DNA from: Tetrastigma voinierianum
Taxonomy: Eukaryota; Streptophyta; Magnoliopsida; Vitales; Vitaceae
Assembly: GCA_016808115.1 (NCBI GenBank)
Contig: JAEQBH010003963.1
Coordinates: 62,001-126,000, forward strand
Direction of reading: 5' to 3'
DNA length: 64,000 nt
Part shown: positions 46,638 through 59,371 of the stretch, piece after piece
Numbering within the stretch: position 1 is the stretch's first letter
Layout of the letters: each line of letters opens with the position of its first letter
Notes under the pieces: model-generated
Told to the model about the DNA's origin: nothing
Seen by the model: the letters and a program-made list of their open reading frames with translations, nothing else
Databases searched by the model: none
Translations under genes and position numbers: made by a program

Positions 46638-49550
46638 ATGTGGGACCTAGTGAACGACTGGGCCAGCTCGAAGGAACCCGAGGAGCCACGCGAAACCCAT
46701 TCGCTCCAAAGGTCCCTGCACCTCGTGGAGGGCATGTCACCAACTTTTGCGACATGGCTTGAGTTCAATATTCTGCTTCTCTCTCTGATCCGCTTCAGAG
46801 AATGGCGAGGGTCAGAAGAAACTTTCATAAGTGATCAAGGAGGGCGCACCGAACGCGCCTACAAACAAAGATCATTAAGGTCCCTAACACGTGAGGAGTT
46901 GGGTGCCATCGCGAGGTGCCCGATAACATTGACCTCAAGTTGATGGACAAGGCGGATGAGCCTACCTTGGATGGAGAACACAACGGTGTGTTTTTTACTC
47001 GGGAGCATCTCGCAGCCGGGCTATGTTTCCCCGTGCCAGCAATAGTCAAGCAATTTTTACATTTTACCCGGGCGCCCCAGGCCCTTGTCCACCCCAACGT
47101 CATCCGTATTTTAATCTACGGTATCAATCCATCTCGTACCATCTCGATCTCTCGTCAGCGGAGTCACTGCATTATTTACTTTTGAGAATAGGCAAGGTGG
47201 TCGGATGTCTACGCCTGCCTGAGCCCCGACTGTTGTTAATGGCTCCCCGACTTGCCTAAGACGGAGGCGTAAAGGCACATCATATGAGGGGACCCTAGAT
47301 GAGACCCCTGTCTCCCTGGCTTCGCGAATATTAACTAGTCTCGCCTTCCTGTGTGTGGACGGTTAGATTTGGCTTGGAAAGCCTTCTTCCGCATATTTTG
47401 TGTGTTACAAATGGACTAACTCGGGTTGTTCGTAGGGAAAGCTTCGCGTGACAGTCAGCGGATCGGGGTGGAGAAGTCGAGTTTAGAGAAGACTGGGCTG
47501 CCATTGGAGATTTCGAGCGTGAGCGCTCACTACAACTCTCGCGAACCCGTGATAATATATCTGCCGTGAGGCGCAACCCGGCTCCTAACACCCTTCCGAT
47601 CATTCCCTCGACCGCGCTTCTGACAGGAAAGGGAGCACTTTGTCATCACACCTACGACGCCCGATTTCTAAATAATACGTCCCTCCGAGGACCCAAAGAC
47701 ATCGAGTAGGGTGCAGGGTGCTCGACACGCATCGGGGTTGTCTACTTCCCCGAGTGGGGATTCTAGTTCTACCCATCCCGCTCCCAGTCGGAGAATCAGG
47801 AGTAGCCGTCCCGAACGGCTCCCCTTGCCTGATCGAGTGGCCGGGTCTGCCCCCCGAGTGGTAAAGATCAGACGGAAAGGGGCATATGGCCAACTGAATC
47901 ATCCGGTCCAGGGGGAGGATTTCGTCACCGGGTTAGTGTTGAATAAGGTCTCCGTGATCTGGAGGAAGAGGAACGATGAGGATGACGGGCTGCTCATCAT
48001 ATGCCGCCCCGCAAGATAAGTGGCAACCAGTTTCGGCAAAGGAGTCCGACACGTCGCCATGACCACTGGGCGAAGGCCACCCCGCTGTCGGTGGGAGGCT
48101 CGAGGTAAGCGACATCATCCCTGGCTCTCCCGAATTAGGGCCCACAGATCAAACGGAGTCGGCGGGGGTCGCCCGGATAGAGTCAAAGGAGGTCGATCCG
48201 GTTCCGAGTGCACTTCAGGTAATCCTTCCTTCTAATCGGGCTGAGGGTTAATGTAAGCAGTCGGTTTATGCGTGTCCAGTCGCCAAGGCCCACACTCAGC
48301 CGGACCGATTATAACCATCGTTATTCTCCTCCACAGGCCGAGGTTCGAGAGTGGAAGTGTCGGCTCCCGGGGCCGACAAGGTGAAGCATATCATGCGCCG
48401 CTCAAAGATCTCTCCACCGTGAGAGTCCACTACGATCTGGGCTGAACAATTTATATCCGCACATGCTTCGATGCCTAAGAGCTGCTCTGGCATGGGTCTT
48501 GGTGAGGGACTACATGGTGAGCGTTTCGCAAGGACCCTAAGGAAGACATCCAACTGATTATCAATGATTTCGGATACAAGTCCGCAGTAACAACCGTAAT
48601 CTACGCTTCATTCGATCGAATCGTAAGATGTAGGGGTTTCGTTATGTGATATTAGCGTCAATGCTTGATTTCTGTATTCCTAATGGGTTTCTTTGCAGGT
48701 CGTCGCTGCTATTCGGAACATGGCACTTTAGTATCACGAGTTCGAACTCCGGCTAAGGGACACCGAACGGTTGCGATTATATGTCCAGTCAGGAATGGCC
48801 GAGCGGGAGATGCATAGTACTTCATTAAAGGAGGCCGAGTTGGCGTGCCGTTGCCTGGAACTGAAGGCTAAGGAATCGGCTAAAAGAGCTGCCCTGCCAT
48901 ATTAAGAGGGGGATACGACACGCCTATGAGGCGCCGATGGCCAAGTCGAGACTCGGCGGGCCGCTAATGCCGTGAGTACAAATGGAGTCTGAGCTTGCCC
49001 GAGTTCAACGTGCCTTAGCGGTTGCGGAAAGCACTCGCTTAAGGATGGAGTCCAAGCGTGGAGTTGCTCAGAAGGCATTGTCCCTGGCGGGGGAAGCTTG
49101 TACGAAGGCGGAGGAAGAAAACAGTTGTTTGATGGACGAGCGGCTTTCCTTGATCTTGGAGCTTGGGACCATAAAGGATGATTTCGCCGCCCTCCGGGAA
49201 AAGGCCATTGCTGATAGAGAGGCGATGGAGGCCGAGTTCGATGCAAGCGACGACACGCTGTTCAACTATGGCTATGGTTGTTGTGTTTTTACACACAACA
49301 TATGCGGGAGCAAGCCTCAGATCCCTGGATGGAATGCCGGAAAGATCATTAACCCAGTTCTTTGTTAACCCCGTTGCTCCCCCAAGCACTTCGTCGCTTC
49401 CAAATTTCGATCCAGCTTGCGCAAGGTGAGGAGCATCCTAGAGAATGTGCCGACTGCCACCGGAGAGGAGGCGACTCTTCTGAGGGGTCTCCCGGCCTCA
49501 TCGGATGGCGGGTTTAAGGATGCCGCTGCTAACTAGGGCTTGAGTGCTAT
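46638..49550 (+). pseudogene. Antisense extra ORF of the Tat element (Transposase_28-like plus coiled coil)
   Basis: Opposite in orientation to gag-pol. From about 46,850 the translation (across a frameshift near 46,920) resembles the plant 'putative gypsy type transposon' (Transposase_28) domain: LTREELGAIARCP, EHNGVFFTREHLAAGLCFPVPAIVKQFLHF, APQALVHPNVIRIL. Further pieces follow to about 47,700. A 3' splice-site-like TTCTTTGCAG is at about 48,700. From 48,720 a heptad-rich coiled-coil region follows; its best frame is 48,982-49,260 (ARVQRALAVAESTRLRMESK). Tat-lineage elements are known to carry such additional ORFs; their role is unknown. Here it has several frameshifts and stops. Confidence 0.65.
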
Positions 49551-50414
49551 GTGAGGCAAGACTTATATTGCTCAGTGTTGTTGCACCAAACAATTTACAT
49601 CCCTTTCTCTTTCTTCATTACTTTTTGTTTGATACCCTGTTGTACATTTTGATATTGCGCCATCCGGGTTTGTATTGATTTTTGTTAAGCGCACCATTCG
49701 AGCGCGCATGTGGCAGGTAGAAATCATTTGTATGGAACCAGATGGGCCGTCTATTTTGTTGCCTAGTGATTAGTGCCCAAAAAGTGCTATTTTGAACCCT
49801 ATTTATTATAGGTTTTGAGTGTTTTTTGTATACTAATCATTCTAATTAACCTGATTTACACATTAAGGTCCCTTACTATTCTACTCGATCGCATTTTGTG
49901 GCAAATTTTACTTTTTGCGAGCTAATCATGCTAACATTGTGAGTCGATCCAAACATGAAGAATTCGAAGTCAAACTCAACATCATAGATCGGCATCAAGA
50001 TAAAGTTAAGAAAGGTAGTAAATAAAGAAAATGAAGTAGGGAGCAAATGAACAGTAGCAAACAGGAGCAATGGAACAGCGCCGAACAAGGCTAAAATTGC
50101 CATTTATTGGGACTCTCATATCATAGCGAGACTATCGTGCATGAAAATTTGAATTTTCGTTTATGCTCGATTAGCTATGATAAATAAATTTCATTTATCA
50201 TAGCGAATTTTCGCTATGATAGCGAAATTCACTGTGCATAGCGAAAATTCTGTTTGTGTTTTTGTCATCCAAACGACTCCGTTTTTTGTTTTTCTCATTT
50301 CTACCCTCACTGTAATTATTCTAGTTTGGTTATTTTGGCATTCCACATGTTCAAGGCTATATAAAGCCATCAGGAATACACTGCTGGACCTAAGTTTTAG
50401 CTTTGAAGGAATAC
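49551..50414. other. AT-rich interval with stacked hairpins
   Basis: Non-coding. At 50,174-50,221 three arms can pair in two ways: GCTATGATAAAT (50,174) with ATTTATCATAGC (50,193), or TATCATAGCGA (50,196) with TCGCTATGATA (50,211). TAGCGAAAATTC-like words recur to 50,250. Confidence 0.7.
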
Positions 50415-53400
50415 ACGGGCCCTCGCCAGGCTCGTGGCGCTGGGCCAAGGCATTCTGCAAGGGGCCTATTGTGTATAAATTTTTTTACTTGTAATATTAA
50501 TATTGCTCAAACTCCAGCTTTATTATGTTAAAACCTAAAATCATACTACAACAATCAATTCACAAAGAGGGTTTTGATCGCTCCACCCCGAACCTCCTAT
50601 CACCACTACTACAATTAAAATATATCAAACAAATACTATAAATTAATGTTAGAACTCATTTTATCAATAAAAATCATATTGAGGAAAATGCAACAACAAA
50701 AATAAAAGTTTTATAGGAAGCATACCTAAATTAAGCAAACCAATATTATCTCTCCGCTAATTACAAAAGAGATTTATGACTTCTTCCAGATTACAAAAAA
50801 TATAACTTTTAGAAACCCGCCTTAAAAATTATAACATAAATCAAAAATATCATTATTTGTTTCCATTTAATTACCCAAAATCATTTCCTCGTGAACAAAA
50901 CCATCAATATCAAATCATAGAAACTTTATTCTTTCTGCGCTTTCTTTAGCCGCAGTCGCTAATTAAAGTTTCATACTCAATCTTCTTAGCCAAATCAATT
51001 TCAATGGATAACATAGCTAACCCATTTAGCCTTTCTTGTGACATTGTTGAGCGAAGGTAAGATTTAATCAACTTCAACTTCGGTGTTCTCTCTTTCCAGG
51101 CAACTCAGGAATCGGAATGGTCAACAATATCCTATAAGCAATCCATGCATTGGGAAACAACCATCCATTAGCTTCAAATGATCTCAACACTTCACTCGGG
51201 CTCCTTTGGCAATGAATCCTTTCAAGACTTCCAACTCCCAAATCTTTACCATCAATATCACATTGCATTAAGTGTCTTAAACATTCTTCAAGATTGTTAC
51301 ACTTGGTCTTCAAACATTCATTATTGGTAGAATTGGAATGCCTTTCAAATCAAATAAAAATCCAAAATTTTTGGGCATATATTTGAAATCAAGCCAAACT
51401 CAAGTGGTAAATGCCTTGATCAACAACATATATAAAAATTAACTCCGAAGGATTCTTCAACATCAGGTACCTCTTCACTTACATTCTCATCAAAATGCTT
51501 TTTTCTATGAATGATGCGACCTTTGATGAAAAATCGTCTAATCTCCATGTCATTCGCAATTTCCTTAGCTTCAGCTATGGCTCCACAAATCCATTTTCCC
51601 TATAATTCTTAAGAAATTCAATTAGTCCTCTCAAATGACATATAGCAACATCAATATGCATGTTCTCCGCTTGAAGAGTCTTGCTAACAACATTAACAAC
51701 AAACAACAACTTGTGCCAAATAACCAAAGCAACTAAGAACTCAAAATCATCAAGTTTTGATCGCTACACGAGCATCACGAGCAAATCCTAAAATCATCTT
51801 TTCTGTTTCGCCATGAAGTATAGCATCTCTTATTTGTGGAACTGAACCTTATTGCTTTAACACTCTCAAGATAATTCCTCCCAAACGTGTTTGAGATAAT
51901 GGCTTAAGAAAGACCGCTTAACATGATCCCCGAAAATCCTGCTAACGCTTGGAGAAGATCGAAACAATACATATAAATGTTGTATTCCTCCAAAAAATTC
52001 AACAGCTTTAGTACAAGAGCCAGCCATATCAAAAAGTGCAAGGTTAAGACTATGACAACCACATGGTGTGTAAAATGCTCTAGGATTTATGTCAAGCACC
52101 TTTCGAACACCTTGAATTTCCCTTTCATATTGAGCCATTGTCATATCCCCGTCCTCTTATATTATCATATCAAGCCTAAGAGTTTGCAAAACTTCAGAAA
52201 AGTACATTAAAAGTCCTTCCCTAGCTGTATCTCATCAACTTTCAAAAATTCTAGAAAGAACTCTTACTCTATCGGACTAGTTGAAATATCCACATCGATT
52301 ACAAGTGAGATTGGTTCAATACACTTATATCCGAGTGCAATCAGCATATCAAAGTATTTTGCTTTCTTGATTCTTTCAACAATTGCAATTTTAATTTCAT
52401 TCGCCAGCATTTGAATCAATTCATTTTGGATCTTGTGACTAAGATAGTGATACTGAATTTCATTCGTTGATACGTCAAGGTAGCTCTGTATCACCGGATC
52501 AACAGCAAATCATTTTAATTATGCCAAGAAAATTCCCATTATGCTCTTCAAAATCTTCTACTGTCTCCAAAATGCAATATTATTTGTAGCAAGTCTTTAC
52601 AATGCAAGAATCCTATATAATACATTTTTCCAAGGCACCTTCTCTTTTATCGATTAGTTGTTGCATACTTTATCAATTGTTTCTATTTTTTCCCCAACTC
52701 AAAGTGAGTTCAACCCACCTTTCATGCAAGCCCAATGTTTATCACTAGTTTCATGAGTTTTAAGTCGATGACCAAGATTTTTCCAATCTTTGAATCCTTC
52801 ATCGCCAATCGATAATTATTTCCTTTTCTTGAACAAATCTTACAACGTAAACAATATACTTATGGCTCATATGTGAATACATTAGCCATTTCCTATCCTG
52901 CTTCTCTCCATTTGGTAATGATCGAAGGTAATGGACAGATGAGAAATGTCTACTCATGATCATCTTTCAAAATTCATCATCATTATTCTTATCGACCCTT
53001 TCTACTAACAAGTCTCTCTTAAATTTTGGGTTACAGGATTCCAATTACTTGATCATAAATGCTGTAAAGTCTTAATCTTCTTATTATCAACCGGATTTTG
53101 ACAACTCTCATTCACGCTTGATTATCTTTCTCATTTGAATATTGATTGGGTTCTCTTTCTTCTTCTTCATTAATCAAGTCTGGTATGTTTTCCATTTTGA
53201 ATATTATCATTTGGACTTGAAGTCTCGCTGACTAATTGGAAAAACTTGAAAAGAGCCTTTCTTGAGACCGAATCAAATTTCTTATCTTTGCTTTTTTTTC
53301 CTTTTATCATTTCCATATACTTTTAAGAATACATGATCAGATGATCAACCCTAAAATAAGAAAGAATAAACAATTAGCATTTTGAAATCCAACAATTTAT

Positions 53401-54402
53401 ATAGAGTATTTTCAAAATTAACACACAAAGAGGGTTTTCAATAGGACTCACCCCAAACCTCTATAACCATTCTAATAAAGAATCACACAAATAGTGGTTT
53501 TCAATAGGTCACCCCAAACTCCTATCACTAATTACTACTAGTCTATCACACTACTACTTATTTATTTGAAAATAAACATGAAAATATTCAAAATTAATTA
53601 TGAAAATAGAACTTACCTTGGTGTGCAAATGTGAATCAAATCCTATTTGGTTTCCAAGAAAACTGAGGAAAATAAAAATGGGCATTAACTAATTAATCAC
53701 CCTATCAATGAGCAAAAAATAAAAAAAATTTATCTCGATGAACCATTAAATTCAAAGTTTACTCATCACTATGTGGTAATAGATTTTCAATAACAAAGCA
53801 ATGTTTATAATCGAATATTACAATCCATCCAGCCAATCATATGGCTATAATCAAGTGAGGTTATAAAATAATTAAATATATTAAGGAAATTAGTCTAAAT
53901 AATCAAATGAAACTTGGTAACTTAAATAAAGTATGATTAGATCCCCAATATAATATTCCAATATTTAAATTCTGGAACCTCGACGGATTGTCAGTTGTCA
54001 CTTACAAAGCCCGGAAATGCATTTTAATGCTGGGAACCCTCGGATCGAGAAGTGAGAGCCGGGCGAACGGAGATTAGTATCGCCGCCAACCGCGAATGGC
54101 GACGCGAATCGCGCCCATCGGATTCGGATTCGATTCCGATCTGGATCTGGACGGAGATCGGAGACTGTCCGAACGGAGACCGGAGACCGTGACCGTGGGA
54201 CGGTGACCGACCGGGATTCGAGAGTAACTGAGGGAGTTTTGGCAGTCTTAGCGCAGTGTGTAGATGAGAATATGGACTCGAGCGAGCGGTGGCTAAAAGC
54301 GAGGTTTTAAGAGGCCCACCATACAGAGCTGGTTCGAAGGGCCTATTTAAGAGAATGGGGGCCCGAGGCGACCGCCTTCCTAATTCGCAGGCCGGCCCGC
54401 TT
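50415..54402 (-). mobile_element. hAT transposon (DUF4371 type)
   Basis: The left end near 50,418 (GGGCCCTCGCCAGG..GCTGGGCCAAGGC..GGGGCCTAT) and the right end near 54,340-54,400 (GGGCCTATTTAAG..GGGGGCCCGAGGCGACCGCC..CAGGCCGGCCCG) resemble the CAGGGCCGGCCC ends of plant hAT elements of this group. They enclose a degenerate transposase on the minus strand. I could not see an 8-bp target duplication. Confidence 0.65.
51060..53330 (-). pseudogene. hAT transposase, TTF/DUF4371 type, degenerate
   Basis: The order on the minus strand is that of the family. At 52,494-52,264 is the DUF4371 part (YLSHKIQNELIQMLANEIK, IVERIKKAKYFDMLI). At 52,144-51,866 is the core (QGVRKVLDINPRAFYTPCGCHSLNLALFDMA, AVEFFGGIQHLYVLFRSS). 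At 51,313-51,074 is the C-terminal dimerisation segment (GWLFPNAWIAYRILLTIPI). Stops and frameshifts separate them. The N-terminal TTF finger would lie at 52.5-53.3 kb but is too damaged to trace. 53,340-54,300 is AT-rich and then GC-rich leader. Confidence 0.82.
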
Positions 54403-55313
54403 CGCTTTTGGCCCTCATTTTCTTCTCTCCTCTTCTCTCACTTTCTTATTGCCAAACACCTCCAAGGATGACAAACTCGAGGATGAGCTGCCAAACCCTT
54501 CCTCCTTGAAGTAGAAGGCTGCTGGGGGTAGGATCTGAAGGTTGTCGGTGGTTCCCTTGTTTTTCACGCAGCAGGTTTTGACATTTTGGTTCCTAAAATT
54601 TCAACTCTAGGTTTAAAGCTTTTTGATGTACTTTCTTTGGCCAATACTTCATAAGTTTGTGTGGTTCGTATTCTTAGCTTTAGATACACTGATATCCATT
54701 AGTTGCTCTTTACGAGCCACTGGAGGTAGGTTAAGGGGTTATATTTTCACTGTAAGTGCATCCTCTTTGATCAATACTTGGTAATCTTTTAGGGTTCAAT
54801 GGATGCTTATTTTTAGATCCATTGAGATTCATTAGTTGCCCTTTACGACATCGTAGGATAGGTCAAGGTGATAGATTTTCATCAGAGGAACCATAAATGC
54901 TAAATAAATGCTTTCTATCAAAAGGAAAATTATTAGGGTTTAGTTTTTAAAGCTAAATGAAGATCCGGTTCGGGAGATGACTATATGTCATCCTCCCCAA
55001 TACGAGGAAATGAACCCGGGGACCTCTCAGTTGCCTTAGGACCTAAAACCAGTAGCCCAATGCTTCAAGGAGTTCTTTTTCTTAATTTTCTTCATTTTAT
55101 TTTCGCTTGCAAACCACCAACCCCGCTTTTATCACCACCGAAAATCCAAACCAAATTCACCATTTTACTCACTTAAATCATTCAGACGAATAAAACTCAT
55201 CCCTCGTGTTCTAATCTCGCACCAATATAATCGCAAAGAAATGACTACCTTAATGGTGAGGAACTTAGGATATAAATTTTGTTGATTTCGGATCACCCTA
55301 CTGTGGCACGAAT
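54403..55313. other. Non-coding DNA between hAT element and repeat block
   Basis: No recognisable gene. Two related stretches, at about 54,610-54,760 and 54,770-54,900 (CTTTTTGATGTACTTTCTTTGGCCAATACTT / CATCCTCTTTGATCAATACTTGG; ATCCATTAGTTGCTCTTTACGA / ATTCATTAGTTGCCCTTTACGA), are a diverged direct repeat of about 140 bp. Confidence 0.5.
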
Positions 55314-55712
55314 CACCCGGATAGGTCATTCACTATGCCATCCGAGATTTTGCATTTGACCAACTAGATGTTATCTATGCTGGGCCGGATAGGGCTGGTT
55401 TCACTGGCACTGACCCGGGGCTTTTATCGTGCCATCCGAGCTTTTAAATCTGAACCAACTGGGGATGTTATCTTATGCCGGGCCGATAGGTTATTTTATC
55501 ACAATATCCGCTTTGCATTTGACCAAACTAGATGTTATCTATGTTGGGTCTGACAGGTCATTCCACCGCCTACTTTTAAATTCGACCGCTAGATGTTACT
55601 CGATGTCACGGATAGTCATTAGACCGCCATCCTGCTTTAAATCGACGCCTAGATTATCCATGCCGGGCCGATAGTCATTTACCGCGCTATCCAGGCTTTT
55701 AAATTTGACCCT
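55314..55712 (-). repeat. Tandem repeats in the 3' region of the Tat element
   Basis: Five or six diverged copies of a unit containing GGGCCGGATAGGTCATT, CCGCCATCC, CTTTTAAATTTGACC and ACTAGATGTTATCTATG. The period is about 60-65 bp for the last copies and about 100 bp for the first. It lies between pol and the antisense ORF, where Tat/Ogre-type elements commonly hold tandem repeats. Confidence 0.75.
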
Positions 55713-55819
55713 GTATAATGAAATAATATGTGAAGACATGCTAGTAGGCAAAAATAGCATATTCTTTATTGATAATACTGTGTGCATGGCATTTTCACAT
55801 TCTGTAATAGGGTTCCATC

Positions 55820-58620
55820 TGTTTTATCTATAACGTAGGACCCGGCTTCTCCTGGCTCGCCATGACATATGTCCCCACAATTGTTGAATTTCCTCAGAAG
55901 TGGGTCTGCAGATCTCCCGAAAATCCTTCCTCAAGACTGACGCTCTACGAAACACTCCGTGCTTTACCCGTATGTTATAAGAGCTTGAGTAAGCTGGCGC
56001 GAGGGGGACGCTATGCTGTGATTGTTGTGGCTTCCCGTAACTCATAACTTACGTCTAACTCCCTAACTATCGATTCCGCATTTTCTGACTCGGCATAGTC
56101 GTTGGATTGTGGGCGCACTAATTTCCTGGCGGGGGATAATCTGGCTTCATCCCGTAAGTGAGCACAAACGAGAGATGTCGGTCGCTTTTCTCGGGCAAAG
56201 GAGCCCCAGAGTCTTGAGCACCCCCGGGAGTTCTTCTACCCACTTTTAGCGGTCTAACTCGCTTTTTCAAGGCAAATGTGGTTTTGTCAAGGCTTCTCGC
56301 TAGCCATTGTTTTTATGGATACCGAGTGTAGAGTATAAAATTTTATTCACTCCCTGCAAGTCCCAGAGACTTAACAATAAACCGCGACCCATTATCTGAT
56401 ACGATTGATCTTGGGATGCCGAACCGGCAAACAATGTTTTTCCAGATAAACCGGTAACATCTTTATCTTTGATTGATGAGAAAGCATTAGCCTCTATCCA
56501 TTTACTGAAATAATCGGTGGCGACCAATAATAGTTTCTTTTGAGCCGGTGCAGTGGGAAGCAGACCGACTATATCAATCCTCCATCGAGCGAATGGCCAC
56601 GGGCTAGAGATGGAGACCAAGTCTTGCACCGGTTATTTCAAGATAGGGGACATTCGTTAGCAAGGGTCACATTTCTTGACATAAACTACATCAATTTCAT
56701 AGTCTTCATAGTTGGCCAATAATACTCCCCCGAGCGTGAGCCCAAGGCGCTGTAGTTCTTCCCTGCATTCCCGCATGCCTTCATGCACCACGAATACATA
56801 CCGGCTCGGCTTCGAGGGTTACCACACCAGGTAATGGCTACCAGATCTGCCAGATAGCTGCCCATCTACCATGGAGAATCTAGCAGACTGAATCTGAACC
56901 TTGTGAGTCTTGTATCTATCATTAGGTAGTTCCCCCGTGGCTATGTATAGTCATATGAGGTCCATCCAGGACGAGGGAACTTCCTCTATCCGCTTACTGG
57001 GCATGCAAGACGAGGAGTCCTGGGCCGGATAGTAGATGGGGATAAATACGCTCCTTACTCCAAGAATGAAGCGTACCCATGGCGGTTAAGGCACGCCTTC
57101 CACATGTTCGGGGACATTGTTCAAGTTTCCAAGCCGAGAGGGTATTTAATTTCTGCTTGACTCGGGAAGCATACTTCGCCATTGGGGGATCCCTGGACTC
57201 GAATTTTGCGTTAACCTGTCTGACAACTAGATGTGAATCGCTCTAAACCGCAAGACTGTCAGCACCCGTGGCGAGTGCGAGCTCGAGTCCGGCTATCATG
57301 GCCTCATACTCTGATTCAGTTGTTGCGGAGTCAGCCTCAACCGCATCGCTGTTCAATCCTCCCCTGGGTCAGAGGTTTAGATTGCACCAATGCCCGCCCC
57401 GGTTTGTCTGGAAGCCCCATCTACACAGAGTGTCCACCATCCCGTTTTATTGAGGCAGGTGTCTTCTGCGGGATTTCTGCGATGAAGTCAGCTAAGATTT
57501 GCCCCTTCTTTGAAAGTCCTGGCCAGACCGATGCCATACTACTTTAACCCATTGTCTAATCTGGGCCATCCTACCGTACAACCCAAAGCGATGAATCGCG
57601 CTGAGCTGGGGCATTTCTGTCCGGGCGGGCTGCAGCCTCGTCTCGAGGTGGCTATCCGTCTCCGCGGGCCGGTTAAGGATTTGCTGGACAAAGAAATACA
57701 GCCTCAACTTCACATCCCCACATTCTTAAACAAGGCAACGCTTTACCGCTATATCGTGAGGCCTGCCAGTAGAGGTAGAGTGTGTCGCCGGCTTCCAGGC
57801 TCACAAGAATCGGGGGCTCTGTCAGGTATTACTTGATTGCCATGGATGCCCTGTCGCATTCCTCATTCCATTCGGCCCGGTCGGCTCCCCTCAGGGTAGG
57901 GAAGAAGGGTTTCAAACGGTCCGTGAACCGGGAAATAAAACGCCTAAGAGCGGCCAACCGACCGGCCACCGGATCCTTCGAGCCGGGGCCTGATCGCAAG
58001 ATGGCCTTAAGTCAGGTAAGATTAGCCTTTATTCCCCTTTAGGTTACCATAAAGGCAAGGAATCGGTTGGTGCTGACCCCGAAGGCACATTTTAAGGGGT
58101 TCAGTTTCATGCCATATTTTCGGAGGAGGTCGAATGTTTGTTGGAAATGCGCAGCGTGATCCGGGCGCTGCTTGGATTTTACTAGCATATCATCAATATA
58201 GACTTCCATTGTGCTGCCGAGTAACGGTCGGAACATCTTCGTCACCAACCTCTGATAGGTGGCCCCAACATTTTTTAAGGCAAAGGCATCAGCATCAGAA
58301 AGAGAGTCCGCGATCGATGAAAGATGCTTTTCCACATCCGGGGGTGCATGGTGGTGATATCCCGAGAAGGCATCCAGAAAAGATAACATACTCGCTCTAC
58401 TGCCGTCCACAATATGATCTATGCGGGGTAGAGGGAAGCTGTCTTTTGGGCAAGCGTCATTGAGGTTCGTGTAATCCACACATACTCTCCATTTATTCCC
58501 CTTCTTTAGGACAACCACCACATTAGCCAGCCATTCCGGGTACTTAACTGCTCTGATAAATTCGTTATGCAAAAGATTATCAACCTCGGTCTGGATGACC
58601 AAGTGCCGATCTGGATGAAA
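55820..58620 (-). pseudogene. pol: Tat pol: RT, RNase H, integrase
   Basis: On the minus strand, 58,602-58,039 is an almost open RT: NEFIRAVKYPEWLANVVVV, WRVCVDYTNLNDACPKDSFPLPRID, FLDAFSGYH, GATYQRLVTKMF and an intact YIDD (in VYIDDMLVKSK). RNase H follows: RLYFFVQQIL..AETDSHLE (about 57,700) and a second RNase H-like part ending MAKYASRVKQKLNTL..KLEQCPR (57,180). Integrase is at 56,629-56,300 (SSPWPFARWRIDIVGLLPTAP, LLLVATDYFSKWIEA). Traces continue to about 55,824. The catalytic RT residues survive but the reading frame does not. Confidence 0.88.
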
Positions 58621-59371
58621 GCGCCTCTTTTGCCGACCGCTTCATGGACGGGCGACATTTAGTCCGTGAGGGTCGCGTGGGGGTTTATTCAGTCATATCC
58701 GCATGGGTCCAAGCAAATACATCGCTCAACCGGGCAGCCACATGGCATAATTAGCCTTTCCCTCCTGGATGAGGGTACTAACATATGCATCCGGGTCTGC
58801 ACCAGATAAGGGCTGGTTTCCAAGGGATCAACTGCCAGTGGCTCTCTATCCCAAGCGCGGGCGGGCGGGATGACTGCGGATTGTTATTGCCGGTGGCTGG
58901 ATCCTCAAGGGATGGTTCACTTGAGCACTCCCGGTTCGCGCCCCCGCATCGAGTCGATAGCATTGCCGCGCGACTAACTCGCTTCCTCAAGGTCGGATTT
59001 GCTCTAACGCAATCAGTAGCTGATCGCTGGTGGCACGCGTGAGGGTACCGTTTCATGGCGTGCAAACAGTCTCGACCCAGATGGCATTATATGGCCCCAA
59101 GTCTTCAAACTAATCGAGAATGCCGACTTGCCGAGTTACCTGACCGCTTTGACGGAAAAGGCGATGTCCCCAATCGCCATCGGTAAATTTCCATTAAACC
59201 CCGACAAAAACCCTCTTAAAGGCCGGGCGATAGTAAATCTATTGCACTACCTCGGATCGAACACGAGACCCCGTGCACAAAAAACCGTTATCACACACTG
59301 TAGCGCAAGTGCATCGTGAATGAGGGTTAATGACCCAGTAGTAGGTTAATGTGGGGAAAGGATATAAAATA
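58621..59371 (-). pseudogene. Tat protease region, scrambled
   Basis: By position this should be the aspartic protease and the linker to RT. I could not find a D(S/N)G active site in any frame. A tail near 58,790-59,065 keeps only vague similarity. Confidence 0.35.

Noticed and set aside
47331..49389. Long minus-strand frames opposite the antisense ORF
   Set aside because: The plus strand has the Transposase_28-like and coiled-coil matches; the minus frames are shadows.
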